From Armatimonadota bacterium (GTDB lineage Bacteria > Armatimonadota > Fimbriimonadia > Fimbriimonadales > Fimbriimonadaceae), in the NCBI GenBank assembly GCA_018268355.1, contig JAFDWR010000001.1, forward strand, positions 831,858-895,857: a stretch of DNA of 64,000 bases, read 5' to 3'. Position 1 is the first letter of the stretch; each line of letters opens with the position of its first letter. This document shows positions 51,898 to 60,471 of the stretch, in pieces. The translations under genes and the position numbers were made by a program. Under the pieces are notes generated by a model that saw nothing but the letters and a program-made list of their open reading frames with translations, did not search any database and had not been told where the DNA came from.

Positions 51898-52857
51898 CTA
51901 GGGTGCCATCAGGTCTTCGTAGGGAATTCGCCGCAAGATCCAGTTTCTTGGCGCCATCGTAAAGTTGCCATTCTCTTGGACAGCAGGTCTCAAACTAAAC
52001 TCCCAATACGCTTCGACGACCTTGGCAGATTTCGAGAAATACTTCGCATCCAAGTCGTGTCTTGAATATCCAGTCGAAACGAGCCAGGAAATGATTGGTG
52101 GAAAGTCTTGAAGTCGAGGCGGAACCTTCGTTGGGAATTTTCGAAACAGAGGATCATTTCGGATTGCATCCTTCATCTTGATAGTGAAGGTGCGATCTAG
52201 TTCTTTCCAACGCGCCTTCAGCCACCTCATATATGTTTCGTGTGCATCGGTAAGCACTTTTGGCTCCAAACCTTCGCCACTACTTGCTAGGAATTTCGTC
52301 ACGGCAGAAGAACTGTATGCATTTACGTACATGTCGGTCACGTCCCGAGTGTCTTGAACCAAAGACTTATCCCTGATGCAGCTGAGCCTTAATCCCACTT
52401 CTCGAACTAATCGATCTTTCGGTGTTCGATAATGAACCTTCAAACCCGCATCGACAACTATATCAAACCCAATATCCTTTCTAGGTCGATTGGGGACACT
52501 GACTTCTTCATCAAAGTATGCCCGCACACCCTCACGGACCTCAGGTGGCATATCGGACAAATTCCAAATGTATCCTCTCATTGGATAGCCCTGATCCACC
52601 AAAGCCACGGGAATCATCTCAGGCGGACACTGCAAAGAGGGCGGAATCAAGGTGATCGTTCTGCGACCATCCGAAACGGCATAGTTTAGCTTTCTCGCTT
52701 TCCGTCTTAACTCCTTAGGGTCAAGATTGAGCAGTGAGTCCGCTTCTGGAGGCCGGATCGTTCCGGTAAAGATGATCACAGGTGTCTTCCAATCGTCCTG
52801 CGGTTGATTGCGAAGAAGCGAAGTTGTTGAATGCAGTCCGAGCAGAAACGCAAACAT
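51898..52857 (-). CDS. unknown secreted family, member B (low GC)
   Basis: A 319-residue protein with a short hydrophobic N-terminus (MFAFLLGLHSTTSLL). It aligns with members A and C: LQCPPEMIPVALVDQGY, WNLSDM, then THE-type segment YMRWLKARWKELDRTF and the C-terminal FPPIISWLVS, AYWEF and WILRRIPYE. Base composition is about 43-46% GC in sampled lines, well below the 60% or more of its surroundings. AAGGAGG is upstream of the ATG. It follows member C by 24 bp on the same strand. Confidence 0.6.
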   Translation of the reverse strand: MFAFLLGLHSTTSLLRNQPQDDWKTPVIIFTGTIRPPEADSLLNLDPKELRRKARKLNYAVSDGRRTITLIPPSLQCPPEMIPVALVDQGYPMRGYIWNLSDMPPEVREGVRAYFDEEVSVPNRPRKDIGFDIVVDAGLKVHYRTPKDRLVREVGLRLSCIRDKSLVQDTRDVTDMYVNAYSSSAVTKFLASSGEGLEPKVLTDAHETYMRWLKARWKELDRTFTIKMKDAIRNDPLFRKFPTKVPPRLQDFPPIISWLVSTGYSRHDLDAKYFSKSAKVVEAYWEFSLRPAVQENGNFTMAPRNWILRRIPYEDLMAP

Positions 52858-52881
52858 TGAAGAAACCCTCCTTTCTGCACA

Positions 52882-53820
52882 TCAGAAGCCATATGGCAGT
52901 CGACGTAACCGCATCACGTGGTTTGAAATCATGGAGGAAGCCACGTCGCGAACCGTGACGATGGATGTAATCTCCCAGTACATCTGGTCGATCACAATTT
53001 GGTTACTGAACCCATCAATCTCATTCCTGCCAATTGCGGGACGTAAACGGATGGCAATAGATCGCTTTAACATCGGAGGAAGCTCAGCCGCAGTTTTTGG
53101 CGTTTTCTTCGGCAAGCCAGCGAAGTCTTCTTGCTTCGCGATTTGAGACCTGAGTTCATCCTTGAAGTGTCCGAGACGGGTCTTCCAAGCATTGTTCAGC
53201 CATCGAATGTAGACCTGCTGCGCTTCGGCGATCACCGCGTTTCGCTTCTCGGTTTCCAGACCCACACTGGTGTAAAAGTTGAGCGTTGGCAGCGAAGGTA
53301 CTGCGGGCTTCGTCGTTGGGATCGAGATCGGGATCAATCGTGGAGACCTTACGGTCGACCAATTTAACTTGAACCCCAGCTCGGCGGGCGGGCCTCCTTT
53401 CCAATGACACTTGATCTGCAAGAACGTTTGGACAAGAATGTCAGGGTTCGAATCGTTGATGGCCTCAACTGGGGCACCAAGCCGGGTCGAGAACAAATCC
53501 GTAAAGGTGGCCCGAGCAATCGGCTTCAGGTCACTCAGGCGTATAGCCGTCTCACCGAGCTTGAACCCTTGTTCAAACAGCTCAACGGGCAACATATCCG
53601 GCGGACAGACCGCGGAGGCGGCGAGGAACACGTTCACGTTCAGCCCCTCCAGCATCCGCATGTTGTTGGCGTTGACCACCGACGGATAGTCAATTGTCAT
53701 GCCGTTCTGGGCGAGGGCCTGCTCCTTGAGAGAGGTCGTTGCGCCTCCGATGACAACGTTCTGTTTCCGTGGATTCTGGTGAAGCGAGAGTACGGTGAGG
53801 GCAACGCCTGCAATGAGCAT
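52882..53820 (-). CDS. unknown secreted family, member C (moderately low GC)
   Basis: A 312-residue protein beginning MLIAGVALTVLSLHQ, a probable signal peptide. Shared with member B are AVCPPDMLPVELFEQGF, IRLSDLKPI, VYIRWLNNAWKTRLGHF, ELPPML, MYWEIT and the final MRLRRLPYG. Sampled GC is near 52%, between member B and the rest of the window. It starts 68 bp behind the secA terminator. B and C are tandem duplicates by gene order; A, 4-5 kb away, is a more distant relative. Confidence 0.6.
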   Translation of the reverse strand: MLIAGVALTVLSLHQNPRKQNVVIGGATTSLKEQALAQNGMTIDYPSVVNANNMRMLEGLNVNVFLAASAVCPPDMLPVELFEQGFKLGETAIRLSDLKPIARATFTDLFSTRLGAPVEAINDSNPDILVQTFLQIKCHWKGGPPAELGFKLNWSTVRSPRLIPISIPTTKPAVPSLPTLNFYTSVGLETEKRNAVIAEAQQVYIRWLNNAWKTRLGHFKDELRSQIAKQEDFAGLPKKTPKTAAELPPMLKRSIAIRLRPAIGRNEIDGFSNQIVIDQMYWEITSIVTVRDVASSMISNHVMRLRRLPYGF

Positions 53821-53884
53821 GAAAATGTCGATCTCCAGGACACACGACGGCCCAAGGCCTTCCGGACGTTCGTCCTAGGTCCCA

Positions 53885-53932
53885 AAACAAAAAAGCGCCC
53901 CCGGAAAACCGAAACCGGTCTTCAGGGGGCGC
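53885..53932 (-). terminator. secA terminator
   Basis: GCGCCCCC and GGGGGCGC arms (53895-53902 and 53925-53932) with an inner ACCGGTTTCGGTTTTCC loop, then TTTTTTGTTTTG on the minus strand. It starts 12 bp after the secA stop. Confidence 0.9.
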
Positions 53933-53943
53933 GGAGGCGATCC

Positions 53944-56900
53944 TTAGATCACGCCCATCTGGCGAAGCGACGGATAGTGACAAGCCTTGAACTTCTTGCC
54001 GCTACCGCAAAGGCAGGTGTCGTTCCGGCCGAGCTTCTTCCACTTCTCTTCCGAAACGCCCGCGAGCGGATCGTTCGGGTTCACCGAGACCGCCGCCTCG
54101 ATCTCCATCTTCTCCATCGCAGGGGCCGACTCGGTCGCGCCCGCCGCAGGTTCCATCGTGATCTGGGCTCGGAAGACGAGCTTCACGGCCTCGTCGCGAA
54201 TCTTGCGGAGCGTTCGGTTGAACGCATCGTAGGTTTCGCGCTTATAGGCGATCAGCGGGTCGATCTGTGCATAGCCGCGAAGGCCAATACCTTCACGGAT
54301 GTACTCAATGGTCTGGAGGTGCTCCATCCAAGCGTCGTTCACTGCGCGGAGCATGACCTGGGTCTCAAGCAGCCGCATCGTCTCTTCGCCGAGGTTGGCA
54401 ACCTTGGCGTCATAGGCCTCGTTGGCGAGCTCGGTGATGTAGTCGGCGGTCGGCTGACCCGGTGCATGACCCTCAAGGTCGCTGACGGTGGCATAGTCCA
54501 CCACGGGGAAGATCTCGTTGAGGTCCTCCCAGAGCACTTGGTAGTCAAAGACGCGGCCTTCGGTCTCGTCGATCATCCAAGCGTTCTCCGCGGTCTCCGC
54601 CATGAGGTCGGCGATGTTCGCCTTCAGCTCCTCGCGGCAGTCCTTACCAAGCAGGATCTCGCGGCGCATCGCATAAACGTGCTCGCGCTGGGCGTTGAGG
54701 ACGTCGTCGTATTCCAACGTGTGCTTTCGAGCCTCGAAGAAGTGACCCTCAATTCGCTCCTGCGTCTTCAGGATCATCTTGGTAAGGAATCCAGCGGTGA
54801 CCTCTTCCATCGGCGGCCACATCTTCAGCGCGGGGTTCTCCATCATGTTCGCGTTAAAGATCTTCCAAAGTTGATCTTCGAGCGAGACAAAGAAGCGCGA
54901 TTCGCCGGGGTCGCCTTGGCGACCGGCACGACCTCGAAGCTGGTTGTCGATTCGGCGCGACTCGTGTCGCTCCGTACCGAGAATGAACATGCCACCTAGC
55001 GCGCGGACTTCTTCCGCCTTCGCGCGCCGCTCTTGGTCATCAAGCGGGAGGGGCGGGGCAGCGCGTTCGATGCCACCGCGCCGGAAGCTCTGGAACGTCT
55101 CGTCGATCGCGGTCTCAAACTCGGTGTCGCCGCTGCTCGCTCGGCTTCGCTGAACTTGCTCGTCGTCAATGCGTCCGCCGAGGAGGATGTCAACGCCTCG
55201 ACCTGCCATGTTCGTGGCGATCGTGACCTGACCCTTTCGGCCCGCTTCGGCGATGATGAGCGCTTCTCGCTCGTGGAACTTCGCGTTGAGAACGTTGTGG
55301 GGGATGCCGTGGCTGAGCGCCTCGTGCAGGTACTCCTTGTTCTCGTCGCCGAGCTTCCACGCGCCAAGCATCCAAGCGGTCCAGGTGTCGCCCATCGGGT
55401 TGACTTCCCAACCGAGCTGCCGCATGAGCGCCTCAACTTCTTGGCGGTTCCACTGCTCAATTTCGGTCTCGTAGATTCGCTTTGCGTCCTTAGCTTCCGA
55501 TCCCTTGATCGTCTTCGAGGTGATCAGCGCATCCTTCAATCGCTCGGAGATGACGAGGTTCTGCAGTCGCTCGGGAGCGAGCCAGGCCGAGATGACCTCG
55601 GACATTTCAATCGAGCGGGTACCGACGAGGACGGGCTGCTGCTTCGTGTAAAGCCGCAGGATTTCCCACGTCACGCCGCGGAACTTCGCTTCTTGGGTCT
55701 TGAAGACGATATCCGGATGGTCGATTCGCTGCATCGGTCGGTGGGTCGGCACGCTGACGACGTCAAGGGCGTAGATCTTTCGGAACTCGTCCTCTTCAGT
55801 CTTCGCGGTACCGGTCATGCCAGCGAGCTTTTCGTAGAGTCGGAAGAGGTTTTGGAAGGTGATCGTCGCGACGGTCTGGCTTTCGCGCTGGACGGGCACG
55901 CCTTCCTTTGCTTCGAGCGCCTGGTGAAGTCCGTTGCCATAGCGGCGACCGAACATCATTCGACCCGTGTTCTCGTCGACGATGACGACCTCGTTGCCGC
56001 GAACCACGTAGTCCACGTCCTTGTCGAACAGTCCGTAAGCCTGGACCGCCGCGTTGAGGTGGTGCATCAACTTCGGATCGGAGGCAATGTTGTCAATGTT
56101 GAGGATCTGCTCCACGGTGTCCATGCCCTCTTCGGTGAGGGTGGCTTCGTGGTTCTTCTTGTTGACCGTGTAGTGCTCTTCCTTCTTCAACTGGCGGACG
56201 ACGGCATCGACCACGCGATAAACCGACGTGTCTTCCATCGAAGGGCCGCTGATGATGTGCGGGGTTCGCGCCTCGTCGATGAGGATCGAGTCGACTTCGT
56301 CCACGATGGCGAAGTGGAGTTCTCGCATGACGAGGTCGTCCTCGCTGAACGCCATGTTGTCGCGCAGGTAGTCAAAACCGAACTCGTGGTTGGTGCCATA
56401 GACGATGTCACACGAGTAGGCATCCCGCCGCGAGCAGCGCTCGAGGTTCAAGTATCGCGGGTCTTCGTTATGGGCGCCGGGCACGTAGCGATACGAACCA
56501 CCGAGTTCGTCGCTATCCGGGCTCTGGCCCTGGATGATGCCGATGCTCAGGCCAAGGAAGTGATAGATCGGACCCATCCAAACCGCGTCACGACGAGCAA
56601 GATAGTCGTTGACGGTGACGAGGTGCGCGCCGCGACCGCCGAGGGCGTTGAGGACCATCGGAGCGACCGCGACGAGGGTCTTACCTTCACCGGTCTTCAT
56701 CTCCGAGATGCGGCCTTGGTGGAGCACCGCTCCGCCGACAAGCTGGACGTCGAACTGCCGCATGTTGAGCAATCGCTTGCTCACTTCGCGGACAACGGCA
56801 AAGACTTCGGGCAGGAGTGCGTCGGTCGTTTCGCCGCTTGCGAGCCTCTCTCGAAACTCGGGCCCTTTAGCGCGGAGGTCGTCGTCAGAAAGGACTTGGA

Positions 56901-57000
56901 TGGCCGGCTCCATCGCATTGATGCGCTCGATGATCGGCATGACGAGGTCAACGTCCTTCTTGGACGTGTCAAACATTTTTCGTAACCACTGAACGGGCAT
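53944..57000 (-). CDS. secA: preprotein translocase ATPase SecA
   Basis: A 1018-residue motor of Sec protein export. Walker A is in MKTGEGKTLVA, the DEAD-type box is VDEVDSILIDEARTPHI, and the C-terminus carries the zinc-finger SEC-C motif CLCGSGKKFKACH. About 88 extra residues (roughly 475-563) are inserted in the second nucleotide-binding domain, between VLVGTRSIEMSEVISAWL and HGIPHNVLNAKFHE; E. coli SecA (901 residues) lacks them. Similar-size insertions occur in Thermus-type SecA. Long plus-strand open frames over this gene are mirrors. Confidence 0.97.
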   Translation of the reverse strand: MPVQWLRKMFDTSKKDVDLVMPIIERINAMEPAIQVLSDDDLRAKGPEFRERLASGETTDALLPEVFAVVREVSKRLLNMRQFDVQLVGGAVLHQGRISEMKTGEGKTLVAVAPMVLNALGGRGAHLVTVNDYLARRDAVWMGPIYHFLGLSIGIIQGQSPDSDELGGSYRYVPGAHNEDPRYLNLERCSRRDAYSCDIVYGTNHEFGFDYLRDNMAFSEDDLVMRELHFAIVDEVDSILIDEARTPHIISGPSMEDTSVYRVVDAVVRQLKKEEHYTVNKKNHEATLTEEGMDTVEQILNIDNIASDPKLMHHLNAAVQAYGLFDKDVDYVVRGNEVVIVDENTGRMMFGRRYGNGLHQALEAKEGVPVQRESQTVATITFQNLFRLYEKLAGMTGTAKTEEDEFRKIYALDVVSVPTHRPMQRIDHPDIVFKTQEAKFRGVTWEILRLYTKQQPVLVGTRSIEMSEVISAWLAPERLQNLVISERLKDALITSKTIKGSEAKDAKRIYETEIEQWNRQEVEALMRQLGWEVNPMGDTWTAWMLGAWKLGDENKEYLHEALSHGIPHNVLNAKFHEREALIIAEAGRKGQVTIATNMAGRGVDILLGGRIDDEQVQRSRASSGDTEFETAIDETFQSFRRGGIERAAPPLPLDDQERRAKAEEVRALGGMFILGTERHESRRIDNQLRGRAGRQGDPGESRFFVSLEDQLWKIFNANMMENPALKMWPPMEEVTAGFLTKMILKTQERIEGHFFEARKHTLEYDDVLNAQREHVYAMRREILLGKDCREELKANIADLMAETAENAWMIDETEGRVFDYQVLWEDLNEIFPVVDYATVSDLEGHAPGQPTADYITELANEAYDAKVANLGEETMRLLETQVMLRAVNDAWMEHLQTIEYIREGIGLRGYAQIDPLIAYKRETYDAFNRTLRKIRDEAVKLVFRAQITMEPAAGATESAPAMEKMEIEAAVSVNPNDPLAGVSEEKWKKLGRNDTCLCGSGKKFKACHYPSLRQMGVI

Positions 57001-57089
57001 GGATTTATGGGTGGATGGGGGTGGTGCTCAGCACCGCAGGGCACTCTGGTGGGCAGCGCCGAGGTTCGAGATCAAAGGGGTTGGTGAAC

Positions 57090-57401
57090 CTACGAAAGAG
57101 GTCCGTCTCGAAACCTTGCGGAGGCGGCAAGGGAAAGCGTCCTGAACCGAACTTCGCGAACGGGCAAGATGACCGAGCGGGGTTCGAGGTCAGTTGAGGT
57201 CTGCGGCGTCGCCTTTTGGACGGCTTCAGACTCTTCAAGCGCGTGCAGCAGAACCGTGAGTTCTTGGTCGCTGATCGATAAGCCCTGTGCGAGCTTCCGC
57301 GCAAGCGGCGTGTTCCAGACGTCCGGCAACGCCCCACCCTTCGCAACGGGCGTTGCGTGGTGGAATAGCAGCAGACACAGGACAGGCCAAAGGGGAAGCA
57401 T
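57090..57401 (-). CDS. small secreted hypothetical protein
   Basis: A 103-residue protein with a signal-type N-terminus (MLPLWPVLCLLLFHHATPVA). The middle (LARKLAQGLSISDQELTVLLHALEESEAV) is helical, and the C-terminus is basic. A TATAAT lies about 15 bp before the ATG, with GAGAAGAG in between, so it has its own promoter and a ribosome site. No homologue came to mind. It is 89 bp before secA on the same strand. Confidence 0.5.
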   Translation of the reverse strand: MLPLWPVLCLLLFHHATPVAKGGALPDVWNTPLARKLAQGLSISDQELTVLLHALEESEAVQKATPQTSTDLEPRSVILPVREVRFRTLSLAASARFRDGPLS

Positions 57402-57462
57402 TGGAGCTCTTCTCGTATTATAGACGCTCGAAGGGCAGGTCCTACTCCCTGAAAGTTTTGAT

Positions 57463-58734
57463 TCAGAGCACAAACATCGCCACGACGGCAATGCTCATCG
57501 CCGCCGCAGTGAACCACCCAATCCCTTTTAAGATCGGCGGATTCACGTGCTTGCCCATGATGTCGGACCGACTCGTGAGCCAGGTCACCATCGCCACGAG
57601 GGGCGGAGCGAGGATTCCATTCACCACCGCTGCGATGAACAGCGCCTTCACCGCCGCGACCTTCGCAAAGCTGAGACCGAGCCCCATGAGCACGGCGAGG
57701 ATGAGGATCGCATAGAAGTGGGGAGCGGCGCGGGGCTTGTCGTCGAGCGACCCCTTCCAGTTCATCGCCTCGCTGAGGGCATAGGCGGCCGACCCGGCGA
57801 GCACGGGGACCGCGAGGACGCCCGCGCCGACGATTCCCAGCGCGAAGAGCAAGTATGCGGCTTCACCCGCGACGGGACGAAGGGCGGTTGCTGCCTGTTG
57901 GGCCGACTCGATCGGAGGCATCCCGGGCTTGTGCAAGGAGGTCGCGCTGGTGAGGATGATGAAGAACATCACGACGCCAGCCCAGCCCATCCCAGCGACA
58001 ACGTCGGTGGTCGCGGACCGTAGCCGCGACGGTAACAATCGCTGCCAGTGGCCGACGCCGGCATGGGATTCGCGGATCTCTTCGACCTCTTGGGCCGATT
58101 GCCAAAAGAACATGTAGGGCGTGATCGTGGTGCCGAGAACGCCGACAAGCGTGGCAAGGTACGCCCGGTCCAGCTCAATGTGGGGAATGACGGCGGCGCG
58201 AAGCACCTCGCCCCAGTTCGGCTTGGAAAGGAAGGCGGCGAGAATGTAGGTGACGAGGGTCAAGGTCAGCCACTTGAAGATCTTCGCGAGCCGCTTGTAA
58301 CTCCAAAAGACCACCGCAACGGTGAGGCCTATTGCGATGACCGGTAACCAGAGTCGGTGGGAGACTCCGCTCACCATCTCGAGCGATTCCGCCATGCCCG
58401 AAAGGTCGGCGGCGATGTTCACGACGTTGGCGACGATGAGGAGAACGCAGGCGGTGACGAGCAGCCAGCGCGGACTGTACTGGCGCAGCGCGGCGGCGAA
58501 ACCTTCCCTTGCCACGAGGCCCAGCCGGGCGCACATGAGCTGGACGCCGGTCATGAGCGGGAAGGTGAAGAGGACGGTCCAAATCAGCCCAAAGCCGAAC
58601 TGCGATCCGGTGACGGAATAGGTTGAGATGCCACTCGGGTCGTCGTCCGCCGCACCGGTGACGAGCCCGGGACCCAGGTCACGAAAGAACCTCTTTGCTC
58701 GATCGATGGGCCCGGGGTGGCGCGACTTGGACAT
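57463..58734 (-). CDS. Nramp-superfamily transporter of non-canonical clade
   Basis: A 423-residue protein with about 11 helices and the Nramp overall pattern. The metal-site motifs are changed: helix 1 reads GAADDDPSGI (residues 28-36) instead of DPGN, and helix 6 reads ITPYMFFWQSAQE (Thr205, Pro206, Tyr207) instead of MPHNLYLHS. The helix 6 methionine that selects transition metals is replaced. This group includes proteins of different or unknown substrate (some related to Mg2+ transport). It is divergent from argR, with the ArgR-like boxes between them. Confidence 0.8.
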   Translation of the reverse strand: MSKSRHPGPIDRAKRFFRDLGPGLVTGAADDDPSGISTYSVTGSQFGFGLIWTVLFTFPLMTGVQLMCARLGLVAREGFAAALRQYSPRWLLVTACVLLIVANVVNIAADLSGMAESLEMVSGVSHRLWLPVIAIGLTVAVVFWSYKRLAKIFKWLTLTLVTYILAAFLSKPNWGEVLRAAVIPHIELDRAYLATLVGVLGTTITPYMFFWQSAQEVEEIRESHAGVGHWQRLLPSRLRSATTDVVAGMGWAGVVMFFIILTSATSLHKPGMPPIESAQQAATALRPVAGEAAYLLFALGIVGAGVLAVPVLAGSAAYALSEAMNWKGSLDDKPRAAPHFYAILILAVLMGLGLSFAKVAAVKALFIAAVVNGILAPPLVAMVTWLTSRSDIMGKHVNPPILKGIGWFTAAAMSIAVVAMFVL

Positions 58735-58811
58735 CCACCTTCAGCATAGCCCCCTCGTGTCATCCCGAAAAAGCAAAATCAGTTCTAGACCAAGGCATTC
58801 GCTTGACCTAC

Positions 58812-58849
58812 TTGCATAAATTGCAGCTACTGTGCATAATATGCGTATG
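58812..58849 (+). promoter_or_regulatory. argR promoter with two ArgR-like boxes
   Basis: -35 TTGCAT (58812-58817), 17-bp spacer, -10 CATAAT (58835-58840), then the ATG at 58847. Two small palindromes overlay it: TGCA-N5-TGCA (58813-58825) and GCATAATATGC (58834-58844). Their centres are 20 bp apart, nearly the 21-bp spacing of paired ARG boxes in E. coli. The halves TGCAT resemble the ARG-box TGAAT. Autoregulation by ArgR is likely. Confidence 0.75.
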
Positions 58850-59281
58850 TCAGAAACGAAAGAGTCGCGCATGGCTCTCATTAGGCGTCTCTTGATCAAC
58901 CTGGAGGTGCCCAGCCAGGAGGCGCTCGTCCGCGAGCTCACCCAGGCCGGATTCGCGGTCACCCAGAGCAGCATTAGCCGTGACCTCGCCGATATCGGAG
59001 TCGAGAAGGTGCGCGGACGCTACGTCCTGCGCGCCGCCACCGAGGCGCAAGTCCTCGGCATCCACTCGGCACGCCCCGCCGGTCCCAACCTGCTTGTGCT
59101 GCGGACCTCGGTCGGTGCGGCCCAAGTCGTGGCCTACAAGCTCGACCAGCTCGGGCTCAACGAGATCGTTGGCACGGTGGCGGGTGACGACACGATCTTC
59201 GTCGCCACGACAGGAACTGAGGACCAGTTCTTGATCATGAAGGCACTCGGCCTCGCCGAAGCGACAAGGAAGGGCCGATGA
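58847..59281 (+). CDS. argR: arginine repressor ArgR
   Basis: A 144-residue regulator with an N-terminal winged helix (LIRRLLINLEVPSQEALVRELTQAGFAVTQSSISRDLADIGVEKVRGRYVL) and a C-terminal arginine-binding domain with the GTVAGDDTIFVAT hexamer/arginine motif. I chose ATG 58847, which is six bases after the -10, among several in-frame candidates (GTG 58832, ATG 58841, ATG 58871). It is the first gene of the arginine operon; the stop overlaps argG. It presumably represses the whole operon when arginine is plentiful. Confidence 0.93.
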   Translation: MSETKESRMALIRRLLINLEVPSQEALVRELTQAGFAVTQSSISRDLADIGVEKVRGRYVLRAATEAQVLGIHSARPAGPNLLVLRTSVGAAQVVAYKLDQLGLNEIVGTVAGDDTIFVATTGTEDQFLIMKALGLAEATRKGR

Positions 59282-60471
59282 AGGTCGCGCTCGCCTTTTC
59301 CGGTGGTCTCGACACGAGTTGGTGCGTGCCCGTGCTCCGCGAAATGGGTCACGAAATCGTCACCGTGACCGTCGATGTGGGTGGCTTCACCCCGGCGGAG
59401 ATCGACGAGATCAGGGAGCGCAGCGCCGCGCTTGGCGTGACCGAACACGTCTTTGTCGACGCCTCCGAGGCGTTCTTTGACGAGATGATCCGGTTCCTCA
59501 TCGCCGGCAACGTTCTGCGCGGCGGAACCTATCCCCTCTGCGTCGGGGCCGAGCGGTCGCTCCAGGCCCGTGAGGTCGCCAAGGTCGCCCAGGCAGTAGG
59601 TGCAGAGGCGATTGGCCACGGCTGCACCGCCGCCGGCAATGACCAGTTCCGATTTGAGACCGCGCTGCGGACCCTCGCGCCCGACCTCGTCATCCTCGCT
59701 CCCGTCCGCGACCAAGCTCCCGCCCGCGCGGCCCAGCTTGCCCTCCTCAGCGCGAACGGCATCGACTTCCCTGCCCAAAAGGCGGCCTACAGCATCAATT
59801 CCGGCCTCTGGGGCGTGACGATTGGCGGCGAAGAGACCACCGGCACCGACCGAACGATCCCTGAGTCGGCGTGGCAACGCACCCGAGGTGCTCTCGACAC
59901 CCTTAAGCCCGCGACCCAGCACATCCTCGGCTTTGAGCAAGGCATCCCTGCATCTCTCGACGGCGTGAAGATGTCGCCGATTGAGGTGATCCGCGCAGTC
60001 GACGAACTCGCCGCCAGCTATGGCCTTGGACGGGGCATCCACCTCGGCGAGACGATCCTTGGCATCAAGGGCCGCGTCGCCTTTGAAGCACCCGCCGCGA
60101 GTGTCATCATCCCCGCCCACCGCGAGCTAGAAAAGCTCACCCTGACCAAGCGACAGATCAGCATGAAGGATGCGGTCGCCGCGATGTATGGCGAATGGGT
60201 CCACGAAGGCCTCGCCACCGAGCCAGCCGCCCGCCACGCAGAGGCACTCTTCATCGACTCCCAGAAGCACGTCACCGGCGAGGTCCACTTTGAACTTCGC
60301 ACCGGCAGCCTCTTCTTTACCGGCGTCACCAGCCCCTACTCGCTCCACGCTGCCTCACGCGCGGTTTACGGCGAAGCGGTCGGCGAATGGACGCCGGATG
60401 ATGCGCGCGGCTTCGGTCGGCTCTATGGCCTGAGCGGCATTCTCCACGCCCGCACGGAGGTGAAGCCGTGA
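59278..60471 (+). CDS. argG: argininosuccinate synthase
   Basis: A 397-residue enzyme that joins citrulline and aspartate with ATP. The ATP PP-loop is AFSGGLDTSW (7-16); other markers are GHGCTAAGNDQFRFE, ILAPVRDQ, YSINSGLWG and the C-terminal region. The order and length fit ArgG. It is translationally coupled to argR (ATGA) and to the P-loop gene behind it (GTGA). In this operon the argG substrate citrulline would be derived from an N-acyl-citrulline after deacylation, since the carbamoyltransferase is of the acylated type. Confidence 0.95.
   Translation: MKVALAFSGGLDTSWCVPVLREMGHEIVTVTVDVGGFTPAEIDEIRERSAALGVTEHVFVDASEAFFDEMIRFLIAGNVLRGGTYPLCVGAERSLQAREVAKVAQAVGAEAIGHGCTAAGNDQFRFETALRTLAPDLVILAPVRDQAPARAAQLALLSANGIDFPAQKAAYSINSGLWGVTIGGEETTGTDRTIPESAWQRTRGALDTLKPATQHILGFEQGIPASLDGVKMSPIEVIRAVDELAASYGLGRGIHLGETILGIKGRVAFEAPAASVIIPAHRELEKLTLTKRQISMKDAVAAMYGEWVHEGLATEPAARHAEALFIDSQKHVTGEVHFELRTGSLFFTGVTSPYSLHAASRAVYGEAVGEWTPDDARGFGRLYGLSGILHARTEVKP

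Noticed and set aside
53404-56985. Long plus-strand open frames (531 and 650 aa) lying over secA and family member C
   Set aside because: They are mirrors of the codon bias on the opposite strand; the minus strand codes for clear SecA with all motifs, and the plus frames have no start signals or recognisable domains.
57005-57517. 170-aa minus-strand frame between secA and the Nramp-like gene
   Set aside because: The overlapping frame 57090-57401 has a signal peptide, ribosome site and promoter; this one is a poly-Arg/Ser shadow.
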